Part shown: positions 22,791-31,069 of the stretch, piece by piece
Position numbering within the stretch: position 1 is the first letter of the stretch
How the letters are laid out: each line of letters starts with the position of its first letter
Assembly (NCBI GenBank): GCA_031398695.1
Contig: JANNNU010000163.1
Location: 1-41,389 of the forward strand
Length of the DNA stretch: 41,389 nt
Direction: 5' to 3'
From: JAIYDJ01 sp031398695
GTDB taxonomy: Bacteria > Pseudomonadota > Alphaproteobacteria > Rhodobacterales > Rhodobacteraceae
The notes under the pieces: model-generated
Seen by the model: the letters and a program-made list of their open reading frames with translations, nothing else
Database searches by the model: none
What the model was told of the DNA's origin: nothing
Program-made: the position numbers and the translations under genes

Positions 22791-23261
22791 ATGTTCGCGG
22801 TCCTCAAGACCGGTGGCAAGCAGTACAAGGTTCAGGCTGGTGACATCCTGCGCGTTGAAAAGCTGGCCGCCATCGCCGGTGACAAGATCCAGTTCAACGA
22901 CATCCTGATGGTCGGCGGCGATGCCCCGGTCGTCGGCGTGCCCTTTGTGGCCGGTGCCGCGGTGCAGGCCGAAGTGATCGAGCAGATCAAGGGCGAGAAG
23001 GTCATCCATTTCGTCAAGCGCCGCCGGAAACATTCGAGCCAGCGCACCAAGGGCCACCGCCAGCACCTGACGCTGCTGCGGGTGACCGATGTGCTCGCCT
23101 CGGGTGCCGACGCCACGGGCGTCATGGTCGCCACCGGCACCGCCGATGCGCGCCGCGCCGCCCACAATGCCGAAGCTGCCCCTGTGGCGGTCGAAGCCGC
23201 GAAAGAAGCCCCCGTCAAAGCAAAGCGTGCCCCCAAGGCCGCCGCAGCGCCGAAGGAGTAA
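22791..23261 (+). CDS. rplU: 50S ribosomal protein L21
   Basis: 156 residues. The first ~102 are standard L21 (MFAVLKTGGKQYKVQAGDIL, VIHFVKRRRKHSSQRTKGHR), which binds 23S rRNA early in large-subunit assembly. The rest is an Ala/Lys/Pro-rich tail (AAKEAPVKAKRAPKAAAAPK) common in alphaproteobacteria and absent from shorter L21 proteins. AGAAGGA precedes ATG 22791. It is followed six bases later by rpmA, the usual pair. The operon has a near-consensus promoter and a leader hairpin. Confidence 0.97.
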   Translation: MFAVLKTGGKQYKVQAGDILRVEKLAAIAGDKIQFNDILMVGGDAPVVGVPFVAGAAVQAEVIEQIKGEKVIHFVKRRRKHSSQRTKGHRQHLTLLRVTDVLASGADATGVMVATGTADARRAAHNAEAAPVAVEAAKEAPVKAKRAPKAAAAPKE

Positions 23262-23267
23262 TCCCCC

Positions 23268-23537
23268 ATGGCACACAAAAAAGCAGGCGGTTCATCCCGC
23301 AACGGTCGCGACTCTGCCGGTCGGCGGTTGGGCGTCAAGCTGTTCGGTGGCCAGATCGCCATTCCGGGCAACATCATCGTGCGTCAGCGCGGCACCACCT
23401 GGTTTCCGGGCGAAGGCGTCGGCATGGGCACGGATCACACGATCTTTGCCAAGGTCGAGGGTCACGTGACGTTCAAGAAAGGCATGAAGGGCCGCACCTT
23501 CATTTCCGTACTGCCAGCCGTCGAGGCAGCCGAGTAA
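23268..23537 (+). CDS. rpmA: 50S ribosomal protein L27
   Basis: 89 residues, full length. The N-terminus MAHKKAGGSSRNGRDSAGRR reaches the peptidyl-transferase centre in the ribosome. It has the family motifs GGNI-like PGNIIVRQRG and GTDHTIFA. There is no cleavable N-terminal extension of the Firmicutes type. It begins six bases after the rplU stop, so the two share a transcript, and a strong hairpin follows at 23567-23592. Confidence 0.97.
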   Translation: MAHKKAGGSSRNGRDSAGRRLGVKLFGGQIAIPGNIIVRQRGTTWFPGEGVGMGTDHTIFAKVEGHVTFKKGMKGRTFISVLPAVEAAE

Positions 23538-23566
23538 GCCGAACCTTTACACTCGGGTTGTAAACG

Positions 23567-23592
23567 GGGGATCGGCTGAAAGGCCGGTCCCC
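23567..23592 (+). terminator. Terminator after rpmA
   Basis: 10-bp stem GGGGATCGGC / GCCGGTCCCC with one T-G pair and a six-base loop TGAAAG, followed by TT. It separates the ribosomal pair from the GNAT-obgE genes, possibly as a partial attenuator. Confidence 0.6.
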
Positions 23593-23650
23593 TTGGCATT
23601 TCCGGGGTCTGCGGGTGCCATGCGGGATGGACTACCAAAGGAGAAACGTC

Positions 23651-24211
23651 ATGACGGTGGATATGCTGGCGGTCGCAAAGGAAGGCCAGATCGCCGCAGG
23701 TCGCTTTGTGCTGCGCCCGGCGCGCAAGTCGGATGCCGGGCTGTTCGCGATGTATGCCGGTGACCGCCGCGTCGCCGCGGCGACGCGGTCGATCCCGCAT
23801 CCGCTGCCGCCGGGAGCGGCCGAGGCATTCATGGCGCGGGCGGTTTCGGGCAGGGGGGACGAGGATATCTGGGTGATGGATGGATCGTCGACCGGGTTGG
23901 CCGAGGTGCTGGGCGTCATCAGCCTGAAACGGATGGACGAGGCAAAGTTTGCCCGCGGCCAGTCCGAGATCGGCTATTGGGTCGCGCCGGCGTTCTGGAA
24001 CACCGGCTTCGCGTCCGAAGCGGTGCGGGCGCTGGTTGGGGCAAACCCGCAGGCCAATCGCACGATCTTTGCCGAGGTGTTTCAGGACAACCCCGGTTCG
24101 GCCCGTGTCCTTACGAATGCGGGATTCGAGTATCTGGGCGATGCCGAGACGTTTTCGGTGGCGCGCGGGGCACGGGTCCCGACCTGGACGTATGTCAAGA
24201 AACTCGATTGA
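23651..24211 (+). CDS. GNAT-family (RimJ/RimL-type) N-acetyltransferase
   Basis: 186 residues. RimJ/RimL-like layout: GRFVLRPARKSDAGLFAMYA at the start, strand EVLGVISLKRMD, then the acetyl-CoA region (EIGYWVAPAFWNTGFASEAV with a modified loop) and FQDNPGSARVLTNAGFEYLG at the end. ATG 23651 follows AAAGGAG by seven bases; an in-frame ATG at 23615 is poorer. Enzymes of this type acetylate protein N-termini or small amines; the target is unknown. A GNAT gene between rpmA and obgE is a recurrent arrangement in Rhodobacteraceae. Confidence 0.9.
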   Translation: MTVDMLAVAKEGQIAAGRFVLRPARKSDAGLFAMYAGDRRVAAATRSIPHPLPPGAAEAFMARAVSGRGDEDIWVMDGSSTGLAEVLGVISLKRMDEAKFARGQSEIGYWVAPAFWNTGFASEAVRALVGANPQANRTIFAEVFQDNPGSARVLTNAGFEYLGDAETFSVARGARVPTWTYVKKLD

Positions 24212-24269
24212 GACTGGTCCCGAATGGTCGTATCGACTTTCGGGACCTGGAACCCCGAAAGTGTAAGCG

Positions 24270-25292
24270 ATGAAGTTTCTTGACCTGTGCAAAGTCTATA
24301 TCCGGTCGGGCGGCGGCGGGGCCGGGTGCGTGTCGTTCCGGCGCGAGAAGTTCGTCGAGTTCGGCGGGCCGGATGGCGGCGATGGCGGCAACGGCGGGTC
24401 GGTCTGGGTCGAGGCGGTCGACGGTCTGAACACGCTGATCGACTTTCGCTATCAGCAGCATTTCTTTGCCAAGTCCGGCCAGCCCGGCATGGGCCAACAG
24501 CGCACCGGCAAGACAGGCGAAGATATCGTGCTGAAGGTGCCGACGGGCACCGAAATCCTGGACGAGGATGAGGATACCGTGATCGCCGACCTCGTGCGCG
24601 TCGGCCAGCGGGTGCAATTGGCCAAGGGTGGCAATGGCGGCTGGGGCAACACGGCGTTCAAGACCGCCACGAACCGCGCGCCCGCCCGGGCCAATCCGGG
24701 GCAGGAGGGGGTCGAACGCACCATCTGGTTGCGGCTGAAACTGATCGCGGATGCCGGGCTGGTTGGCTTGCCCAACGCGGGAAAATCGACGTTCCTGGCG
24801 GCGGTTTCGAATGCCCGGCCGAAGATCGCGGACTATCCCTTTACGACCCTGGTCCCGAACTTGGGGGTGGTCGGCGTCGATGGCGCAGAATTCGTTATGG
24901 CGGACATTCCGGGGTTGATCGAGGGTGCCAGCGAAGGCAGGGGCCTGGGCACGCAGTTTCTGGCGCATGTGGAGCGTTGCAAGGTGCTGTTGCATCTGGT
25001 CGATGGCACGTCGAGCACGATCACCAAGGACTACCGTACCATCGTGCACGAGCTGGAGGCCTATGCCGAGGCGTTGGGCAACAAGCCGCGGATCGTGGCC
25101 TTGAACAAGTGCGACGCGCTGGATGCCAAGACGATCTCTGCCCGGCGGCGGGCGCTGGAAAAGGTATTTCCCGGCACTGTGCATGTGATCTCGGGCGTGT
25201 CGGGGCAGGGGTTGCAGGACGTGTTGCGCGCGCTGATGCGGCAGATCAAGAACGAGACCCCGGTGGAGGAGGCGGCGCCTTGGCAGCCGTAG
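24270..25292 (+). CDS. obgE: Obg-family GTPase, ribosome assembly
   Basis: 340 residues. The Obg domain is at 1-160, with its glycine-rich loops (RSGGGGAGCVSFRREKFVEF, GGPDGGDGGNGGSVW). The GTPase domain follows with G1 GLPNAGKST (166-174), switch YPFTTL, G3 DIPG (212-215) and G4 NKCD near 283. The protein ends soon after G5 (SGVSGQGL), so it lacks the variable C-terminal domain of some Obg proteins. It acts in 50S assembly and stress signalling. Its last 13 bases overlap proB, whose ribosome binding site lies inside obgE. Confidence 0.97.
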   Translation: MKFLDLCKVYIRSGGGGAGCVSFRREKFVEFGGPDGGDGGNGGSVWVEAVDGLNTLIDFRYQQHFFAKSGQPGMGQQRTGKTGEDIVLKVPTGTEILDEDEDTVIADLVRVGQRVQLAKGGNGGWGNTAFKTATNRAPARANPGQEGVERTIWLRLKLIADAGLVGLPNAGKSTFLAAVSNARPKIADYPFTTLVPNLGVVGVDGAEFVMADIPGLIEGASEGRGLGTQFLAHVERCKVLLHLVDGTSSTITKDYRTIVHELEAYAEALGNKPRIVALNKCDALDAKTISARRRALEKVFPGTVHVISGVSGQGLQDVLRALMRQIKNETPVEEAAPWQP

Positions 25293-26395
25293 CGCCGGAT
25301 ATTCGCGACGCCAAACGGCTGGTGGTCAAGATCGGCTCGGCGTTGCTGGTCGACCGCGCGACGGGGCTGAAGGTGGATTGGCTGCGCGCGCTGGCGCTGG
25401 ACGTCGTGGCAGCCAAGGCGCGCGGGGCGGACGTGGTGCTGGTGTCGTCGGGCTCGATCGCACTGGGGCGCAAGGTGCTGGGTTTGCCGGACGGACCGTT
25501 GCCGTTGGAGCAAAGCCAGGCTGCCGCCGCCGTTGGGCAGATCCGGCTGGCGCGGGCCTATGAAGAGGTGTTGGCCCCGCATGGCGTGCTGACGGCGCAG
25601 GTCCTGGTGACGCTGGAAGACACGACGGACCGGCGGCGGTATCTGAATTCGCGCGCCACGATGGAAACCCTGCTGGGTCTGGGCGTGGTGCCGATTGTCA
25701 ACGAAAACGATACAGTCGCCACCGATGAAATCCGGTTTGGCGACAATGACCGATTGGCGGCACAGATCGCGGTGACGGTTGGGGCGGATCAGTTGATCCT
25801 GCTGTCGGACGTGGACGGATTCTATTCCGCCAATCCGAAGGAGGACGCGACGGCGGTGCGGTTCGATCTGGTCGAGGCGATCACCCCCGCGATCGAGGCG
25901 ATGGCGGGCGATCCGGTTTCGGGGATGTCGAAGGGCGGGATGAAGACCAAGCTGATGGCGGCCAAGACGGCTGTTGCGGGCGGTTGTGCGATGGCGATCA
26001 TGGAAGGGTCGGTGATGCGCCCGTTGCAGGCACTGGCAGAGGGCGCCGCGCGGACATGGTTCGTCGCCGAAGGCTCGCCCCAGCTGGCACGCAAGCGCTG
26101 GATCGGGGCGATGAAGCCGCGCGGTGAGGTGCAGCTGGATGCGGGGGCCGTGACGGCCTTGCGGGCGGGCAAATCGCTGTTGCCGGCCGGGGTGGTTTCG
26201 GTGTCGGGCGCGTTCGGGCGGGGCGACCCGGTGGCGATCCTGTCACCGGAGGGCGATGGCCTGGGCAAGGGCCTAGTGCGCTATACGGCGGCGGAGGCGC
26301 GGCTGATCGCCGGGCACCGGTCGGGCGACATCGAGGCGATATTGGGTTACGCGGGGCGGGCGGCGCTGATCCACCGGGATGATATGGTTATCTGA
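25280..26395 (+). CDS. proB: Glutamate 5-kinase
   Basis: 371 residues, first step of proline synthesis (glutamate to glutamyl-5-phosphate). The kinase domain opens with RLVVKIGSALLVD and has VLVSSGSIALGRKVLG, VPIVNENDTVATDEI, FGDNDRLAAQIA and LLSDVDGFYSANP; a C-terminal PUA domain follows (~280-365). There is no ATG. TTG 25280 has GGAGGAGG (25265-25272) seven bases upstream and overlaps obgE by 13 bases, so I take TTG as start. proA follows after a 70-base gap holding a GC-rich repeat. Confidence 0.95.
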   Translation: MAAVAPDIRDAKRLVVKIGSALLVDRATGLKVDWLRALALDVVAAKARGADVVLVSSGSIALGRKVLGLPDGPLPLEQSQAAAAVGQIRLARAYEEVLAPHGVLTAQVLVTLEDTTDRRRYLNSRATMETLLGLGVVPIVNENDTVATDEIRFGDNDRLAAQIAVTVGADQLILLSDVDGFYSANPKEDATAVRFDLVEAITPAIEAMAGDPVSGMSKGGMKTKLMAAKTAVAGGCAMAIMEGSVMRPLQALAEGAARTWFVAEGSPQLARKRWIGAMKPRGEVQLDAGAVTALRAGKSLLPAGVVSVSGAFGRGDPVAILSPEGDGLGKGLVRYTAAEARLIAGHRSGDIEAILGYAGRAALIHRDDMVI

Positions 26396-26401
26396 GGGAA
26401 G

Positions 26402-26452
26402 CCGGGGGGCCAGCCCCCCGGACTCCCGGGATACTTGGACCAGTAGGAAAAC
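26402..26452. repeat. Intergenic GC hairpin repeat, copy 1
   Basis: CCGGGGGGC-CA-GCCCCCCGG hairpin (26402-26421), then CTCCCGGGATACTTG and CCAGTAGGAAAAC. It fills the proB-proA gap. It is related to copies at 31842 and 39443. The family is widespread in Rhodobacteraceae from memory; here it may tune proA expression. Confidence 0.75.
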
Positions 26453-26465
26453 AGGGGCGGCAGGC

Positions 26466-27725
26466 ATGGACGGGGCAGTAGCGGACTTGATGTCGGAGAT
26501 CGGGCGTGCGGCACGTGCCGCGGCTGCGGAGCTCGCCTATGCCTCGTCCGAGCGTAAATCGGCGGCGCTGATCGGCGCAGCGCAGAGCGTCTGGGACGCG
26601 CGGCAGACTCTTTTGGAGGCCAATGCCAAGGACATGGCCTTTGGTTCGGCCAAGGGCCTGAGTGCTGCGATGCTGGACCGGCTGATGCTGGACGAGGGCC
26701 GGCTGCACGGAATCGTCGAAGGATTGCGCAGCGTGGCCGGACAGGCCGATCCGGTTGGGCGGATCCTTGCGGAATGGGACCGGCCGAATGGCCTGCACAT
26801 CCAGCGCGTTGCCACGCCGTTGGGGGTGGTGGGCGTGATCTACGAAAGCCGCCCCAACGTGACGGCGGATGCCGGGGCGCTGTGTCTGAAGGCGGGGAAC
26901 GCGGTGATCCTGCGCGGCGGGTCGGAAAGCTTTCATTCATCGACGGCGCTGCATGCCTGCCTCGTGCGCGGATTGCGCGAGGCAGGGCTGCCCGAGGCGG
27001 CGATCCAGATGGTTCCGACACGCGACCGGGGCGTGGTGCAGGCGATGCTGACGGCGGTCGAGCACATCGACGTCATCGTGCCGCGCGGCGGCAAGGGGCT
27101 GGTCGGCCTTGTTCAGGCCGAGGCGCGGGTGCCGGTGTTCGCGCATCTGGAGGGCATCTGCCACGTCTATGCCGATCGCGATGCCGATCTGGACAAGGCA
27201 AGGGCCGTGGTTCTGAACGCCAAGACGCGGCGTACCGGGGTGTGCGGATCGGCGGAATGTCTGCTGATCGACCGGCCATTTTTCGACCGGCATGGCGCGG
27301 TTCTGATCGAAGACATGATCGCGGCCGGGGTCGAGGTGCGCACCGAAGGCTTGCTGCTGCAAGTTCCGGGGACGGTCGCGGCCAGCCCTGACGATTTCGG
27401 GCGCGAGTTTCTGGACATGATCATCGCCGTCAAGCTGGTGGATGGCGTGGACGAGGCGATTGCTCACATCCGCCGCTATGGCAGCAACCACACCGAATGC
27501 ATCCTGACCGAGAACGACGCGACCGCCGCGCGGTTCATGCAGCGGCTGGATAGTGCCATTCTGATGCGCAACGCCAGTACCCAGTTCGCCGACGGAGCCG
27601 AGTTCGGCATGGGAGCCGAGATCGGCATCGCCACCGGCAAGTTGCACGCTCGCGGACCGGTCGGCGCCGAGCAGTTGACCAGTTTCAAGTATCTGGTCAC
27701 CGGGAACGGAACGATCAGAAGCTGA
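26466..27725 (+). CDS. proA: Gamma-glutamyl phosphate reductase
   Basis: 419 residues, second step of proline synthesis, reducing glutamyl-5-phosphate to the semialdehyde with NADPH. Family motifs are PLGVVGVIYESRPNVTADA, LKAGNAVILRGGSES, RGGKGL and the catalytic Cys in TRRTGVCGSAE. The end has NASTQFADGAEFGMGAEIG. ATG 26466 sits after a GGGGCGGCAGG stretch; upstream in-frame starts read through the intergenic repeat. It is downstream of proB and overlaps the end of the convergent ChpT-like gene by 11 bases. Confidence 0.96.
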   Translation: MDGAVADLMSEIGRAARAAAAELAYASSERKSAALIGAAQSVWDARQTLLEANAKDMAFGSAKGLSAAMLDRLMLDEGRLHGIVEGLRSVAGQADPVGRILAEWDRPNGLHIQRVATPLGVVGVIYESRPNVTADAGALCLKAGNAVILRGGSESFHSSTALHACLVRGLREAGLPEAAIQMVPTRDRGVVQAMLTAVEHIDVIVPRGGKGLVGLVQAEARVPVFAHLEGICHVYADRDADLDKARAVVLNAKTRRTGVCGSAECLLIDRPFFDRHGAVLIEDMIAAGVEVRTEGLLLQVPGTVAASPDDFGREFLDMIIAVKLVDGVDEAIAHIRRYGSNHTECILTENDATAARFMQRLDSAILMRNASTQFADGAEFGMGAEIGIATGKLHARGPVGAEQLTSFKYLVTGNGTIRS

Positions 27726-28308
27726 GGCGCAGTTCGGTGTCGCGCATGTCCACGGTCAGACGGTGGCCATGGTGTGACAACTCTTGCGCGGCCAGAAGGA
27801 AATGGACCTGACTGGGGCCCACGTCGGGCCGGGCTGCGGGATTGGACAGCACCTCCCACAGATCGGCGTCCACCCGCAGCTTTTGCGACTGCGCCGCGAT
27901 CACCCAGCGCCCATCCACCAGATCGACGTTGATCTTGCCGCCATAGGGCATCGCGGATTCGACGCATTGGATCAACAGGAAGGCCAGCTTCACCTCGCGG
28001 CGCGACAAATCGGCGGGGCTTTGCCAGTCGACCGACAGCCGTCCGCGCATCGCGTCGGCGAGGATGCCGGTCACCTCGGACTTGCCGATCCGCTGATCGG
28101 AGGAGGCGGTTCCGAACCCGACGCGGAAATACCGGATGCGGGCGTTGGCCGCGGCGACGCTTTCGGACACCAGCGCCATTTCCGGCCCGCGGACCGCGCC
28201 GTCCATCATCAGCAACTCGACCCCATTGCTGATCGCGCCGATCGGGCTGATAAGGTCGTGACAGATGCGGGACCCGAGGAGGGCGGCGAGATCGGGCTTG
28301 TCGGGCAT
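27715..28308 (-). CDS. ChpT-like histidine phosphotransferase
   Basis: 197 residues. The N-terminal helix SRICHDLISPIGAISNGVEL carries the phospho-accepting His (H17 from the chosen start), as in ChpT, which relays phosphate from CckA to CtrA and CpdR. The rest resembles a degenerate histidine-kinase ATPase-like domain without nucleotide motifs. ATG 28308 has GGAG six bases upstream; ATG 28320 is possible. In this family the relay controls motility, gene-transfer agents and quorum responses rather than the cell cycle itself. It lies between proA and a divergent DUF3553 gene, an arrangement I know from related genomes. Confidence 0.88.
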   Translation of the reverse strand: MPDKPDLAALLGSRICHDLISPIGAISNGVELLMMDGAVRGPEMALVSESVAAANARIRYFRVGFGTASSDQRIGKSEVTGILADAMRGRLSVDWQSPADLSRREVKLAFLLIQCVESAMPYGGKINVDLVDGRWVIAAQSQKLRVDADLWEVLSNPAARPDVGPSQVHFLLAAQELSHHGHRLTVDMRDTELRLSF

Positions 28309-28345
28309 CGGGGTCTCCATCGTAGGGTTGGTCGGAGGGCGTTGC

Positions 28346-28534
28346 GTGCAGTCATTGCTGGAGCCGGGCATGCTGGTGCGTCATCCGGGGCAGCCGGACT
28401 GGGGGTTGGGGCAGGTCCAGTCCAATGTGGGTGGGCGGGTCACGGTGAACTTCGAACATCGCGGCAAGGTGGTGATCGACACCCATCACGTCGAACTGCG
28501 CATCGACTTTGGCGGTGACGGCATACTGCCCTGA
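28346..28534 (+). CDS. DUF3553-family small protein
   Basis: 62 residues from GTG 28346, which has GGAGG seven or eight bases upstream. The sequence PGMLVRHPGQPDWGLGQVQS then GRVTVNFEHRGKVVI is a small beta-barrel like the CarD/Tudor-like DUF3553 domain that also occurs at UvrD C-termini. Upstream in-frame starts overlap the divergent ChpT-like gene and are less likely. It may bind RNA polymerase or nucleic acid; this is inference from the related domain. Confidence 0.82.
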   Translation: MQSLLEPGMLVRHPGQPDWGLGQVQSNVGGRVTVNFEHRGKVVIDTHHVELRIDFGGDGILP

Positions 28535-28657
28535 AACCTAAAGGATTTTCAACCACAGATTGCTGCGCGGCAAAGGGCGGTTGCAAACGGACGGGTCTGA
28601 ACCTAAGACGGCGGGGCAAGTCTGGGCTGCTGATCAGGCGAATGTTGACGGTTTACC

Positions 28658-29443
28658 ATGATTGCCGATGACGGCGCGTTTACCTTGCGACTGGCGTGCG
28701 ACGACCGCGATCTGCGGGCGGCGCAGCGGTTGCGCTATGAGGTGTTCGTGGAGGAGCTGGGCGGCACTGGTCCGCTGGTCGATCATGCGGCCCGCCTGGA
28801 ACGGGACGCGTTCGATCCCTGGTTCGAGCATCTTTTGCTTATCGATAATACCCGCGATCCCGCAGCGTTGGCGGATGTGGTCGGCGTGTACCGGTTGTTG
28901 ACCAGCGACCGGATGCCACTGGCCGGGCAATACTATTCCGAGGGCGAGTTCGATCTGGGGCCGCTGAAAGCCTCGGGACGGCGATTGTTGGAATTGGGGC
29001 GGTCTTGCGTGGCAAAAGACCAGCGCGGCGGCGCTGCAATGTTTCATTTGTGGAACGGGCTTGCCGAATACGTGCTGGACCGCGGCATCGAGGTGATGTT
29101 CGGTGCGGCCTCGTTCCATGGGGTGGACGCCGCGCTTCTGGCCCAACCGCTGTCGTATCTGCATCACCATCACCTCGCGCCCGAGCCGCTGCGCGTGCGC
29201 GCCAAGCCGCCGAACCGGCAGGAGATGGACCTGATCCCGATGGGAGCGCTGGACCGGCGGGCGGCCATGGGCGGCACGCCAGCGCTGATCAAGGCCTACC
29301 TCAGGCTTGGCGGTTTTGTCGGGGACGGGGCGTGGATCGACCGTGCCTTCAACACGACGGACGTCTGTCTGGTGATGGACACCGCCCGGATGAGCGAGAA
29401 GCACCGCGCCTATTACACTCGCAAGCAGGCGCGGCCGGGATGA
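28658..29443 (+). CDS. olsB: Ornithine acyl-ACP N-acyltransferase
   Basis: 261 residues, first enzyme of ornithine-lipid synthesis, transferring a 3-hydroxyacyl chain from ACP to the amino group of ornithine to give lyso-ornithine lipid. GNAT-like fold with family motifs QRLRYEVFVEELGG, DPWFEHLLL, VGVYRLL, YYSEGEFDL, ELGRSCV and GGTPALIKAYLRLGGFVGDG. ATG 28658 is the natural start. Its TGA overlaps the ATG of olsA (ATGA at 29440), so both are coupled. Membrane-associated product supports phosphate-free membranes; regulation by phosphate is known in the family but no Pho box was found. Confidence 0.93.
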   Translation: MIADDGAFTLRLACDDRDLRAAQRLRYEVFVEELGGTGPLVDHAARLERDAFDPWFEHLLLIDNTRDPAALADVVGVYRLLTSDRMPLAGQYYSEGEFDLGPLKASGRRLLELGRSCVAKDQRGGAAMFHLWNGLAEYVLDRGIEVMFGAASFHGVDAALLAQPLSYLHHHHLAPEPLRVRAKPPNRQEMDLIPMGALDRRAAMGGTPALIKAYLRLGGFVGDGAWIDRAFNTTDVCLVMDTARMSEKHRAYYTRKQARPG

Positions 29444-30258
29444 CCGGCTGGCTGGCCGCGCGGGTGGATCTGCCGCCACCGGGGCTCGGTGGCTGGATGC
29501 GGGTGCTGTGGCGCGGCGGGCTGCTGGCGGTGGTGTGCTATGGCGGGCTTGCGCTGCTGTTGGTGCTGCGGCTGATCGAGCGGCCGCTGTGCGGAGCGGT
29601 GCGGCCGGTCACGCCGTGGATCACGGTGGGGGTATGCCGCGTGGCGGTGCGGTTGCTGGGCCTGGCGCTGCACGTTCGGGGGCAGCCGATGCTCGCACGG
29701 GGCGCGATGGTCGCCAACCATGCCGGCTGGCTGGACATCTTTACGCTGAACGCCGTGCAGCCGGTCTATTTCGTGTCGAAGGCCGAAGTGGCCGGCTGGG
29801 CCGGGATCGGCGTTCTGGCACGGGCCACGGGAACCGTGTTCATCACGCGCAAGGCGGCCCTCGCCGCAGCGCAGGCCCAGATGCTTGCCAAGCGGCTGGT
29901 GGTGGGCCATCGGCTGTTGTTCTTTCCCGAAGGCACCAGTAGCGACGGGCAACGGGTGTTGCCGTTCAAGCCGGCGCTGTTCGGCGCTTTCTTTGCGGAC
30001 GGACTGCGCGCGGACATGTCGGTTCAGCCGGTGAGCGTCGTCTACCGCGCGCCTGCCGGACAGGATGCGCGGTTCTATGGGTGGTGGGGCGACATGGCGT
30101 TCGCGCCGCATCTGCTGCAGGTTCTGGCGCATCCGGGCGGGTCGGTCGAATTGACCTTGCACGATGCCGTGCGCGTCGTGGATTTCGCGGATCGCAAGGC
30201 GCTGGCGGGCTATTGCGAGGGTGTGATCGCACGGAAGTTCGCAGCGGCACTGCCCTGA
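29440..30258 (+). CDS. olsA: Lyso-ornithine lipid O-acyltransferase
   Basis: 272 residues of the PlsC family. It acylates lyso-ornithine lipid and may also use lysophosphatidic acid. An N-terminal membrane segment (LLAVVCYGGLALLLVLRLI) is followed by the NHAGWLD catalytic box (H-x4-D) and FPEGTSSDG, with FKPALFGAFF downstream. It overlaps olsB by ATGA, the order known from Rhodobacter and Sinorhizobium in one form or another. It acts at the cytoplasmic face of the inner membrane. Confidence 0.92.
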   Translation: MTGWLAARVDLPPPGLGGWMRVLWRGGLLAVVCYGGLALLLVLRLIERPLCGAVRPVTPWITVGVCRVAVRLLGLALHVRGQPMLARGAMVANHAGWLDIFTLNAVQPVYFVSKAEVAGWAGIGVLARATGTVFITRKAALAAAQAQMLAKRLVVGHRLLFFPEGTSSDGQRVLPFKPALFGAFFADGLRADMSVQPVSVVYRAPAGQDARFYGWWGDMAFAPHLLQVLAHPGGSVELTLHDAVRVVDFADRKALAGYCEGVIARKFAAALP

Positions 30259-30342
30259 AGGGTAGCCCCGCTGGCCTTGCGTTTACCGCAAGCCGTTACC
30301 AGTCCTTTTATCCGCCATCGAGACCAGCGACGATGCGGGGCG

Positions 30343-30963
30343 TCACTCCAGTGGAGCCAGCAGGGCGCGCAGAGCGGCGACCGGGGTGTCGGCGCCCCAG
30401 ATCTCGTCGCCGACTGCAAAGAAGTCGGTGACCGGGCCGAGCTGTCTGACCAGTTCGGCCGTCAGCGCCCCTTCGGCGATCACCGGAACCTCGATCATCT
30501 CGGACCACCACTCGAACAGGTCGACGGGCGCTTGCGCGCCGGTGCCCAGCGTGGTGGCTCCGACCGGACCGAAGGCCACGTAGTCCGCCCCCGCCTCGGC
30601 GGCGGAGATGCCTTCGTGGCGGGTGACGCCGCCATAGCTGCCGATGATCGCATCGGCCCCGAGATCCTTGCGCGTCTTGCGGACCGACCTTGCGCCGTCG
30701 GGCAGATGCACGCCGTCGAGGCCGAGCCGTTCGACCAACAGCACATGGGTGTCGATGACGATCGCCACGTCGCGGGCGTGTGCCACCAAGCGGCAGGCGT
30801 CGGCCGCGCGCGCAATGTGATCTTGATCCTTCGACGCGAGCGAAAGCCGGACGCAGGCGATGTCGGTGCTGTCGAGCACGGCCGCCAACTGGTCGGGAAA
30901 CAGATCGAGGTCCAGCGCGGGCGGCGTGATCAGGGTGATCTGCGGGCGGTCGGTGTCGGCCAT
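30343..30963 (-). CDS. Thiamine-phosphate-synthase-like protein
   Basis: 206 residues with the ThiE/TenI TIM-barrel order: strand QITLITPPALD, VRLSLASKD, VIDTHVLLVERLGLDGVHLP, DAIIGSYGGVTRHE, AGADYVAFGPVGATT and VIAEGALTAE. The GADYVAFGPV strand is classic for ThiE. Several phosphate- and pyrimidine-binding residues differ from the E. coli enzyme (for example no SxH signature), so it may be a divergent ThiE or a TenI-like relative. ATG 30963 has AGGAG seven bases upstream. It is convergent with olsA and divergent from trmJ. Confidence 0.75.
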   Translation of the reverse strand: MADTDRPQITLITPPALDLDLFPDQLAAVLDSTDIACVRLSLASKDQDHIARAADACRLVAHARDVAIVIDTHVLLVERLGLDGVHLPDGARSVRKTRKDLGADAIIGSYGGVTRHEGISAAEAGADYVAFGPVGATTLGTGAQAPVDLFEWWSEMIEVPVIAEGALTAELVRQLGPVTDFFAVGDEIWGADTPVAALRALLAPLE

Positions 30964-31069
30964 CTTGCGGCTCCTGTTGGTCTGGGGTGCCCCATAGCGC
31001 AGTTTGGCGGGCTTGGCTATCGGGGGTCTGTGGCGTATCAGACGGCGTGTTTTGCGCGAGGTTATGCAC

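Noticed and set aside
30276..30292. CTTGCG-TTTAC-CGCAAG hairpin between olsA and the ThiE-like gene
   Set aside because: Only six pairs and no T-run; too weak to call as a terminator.
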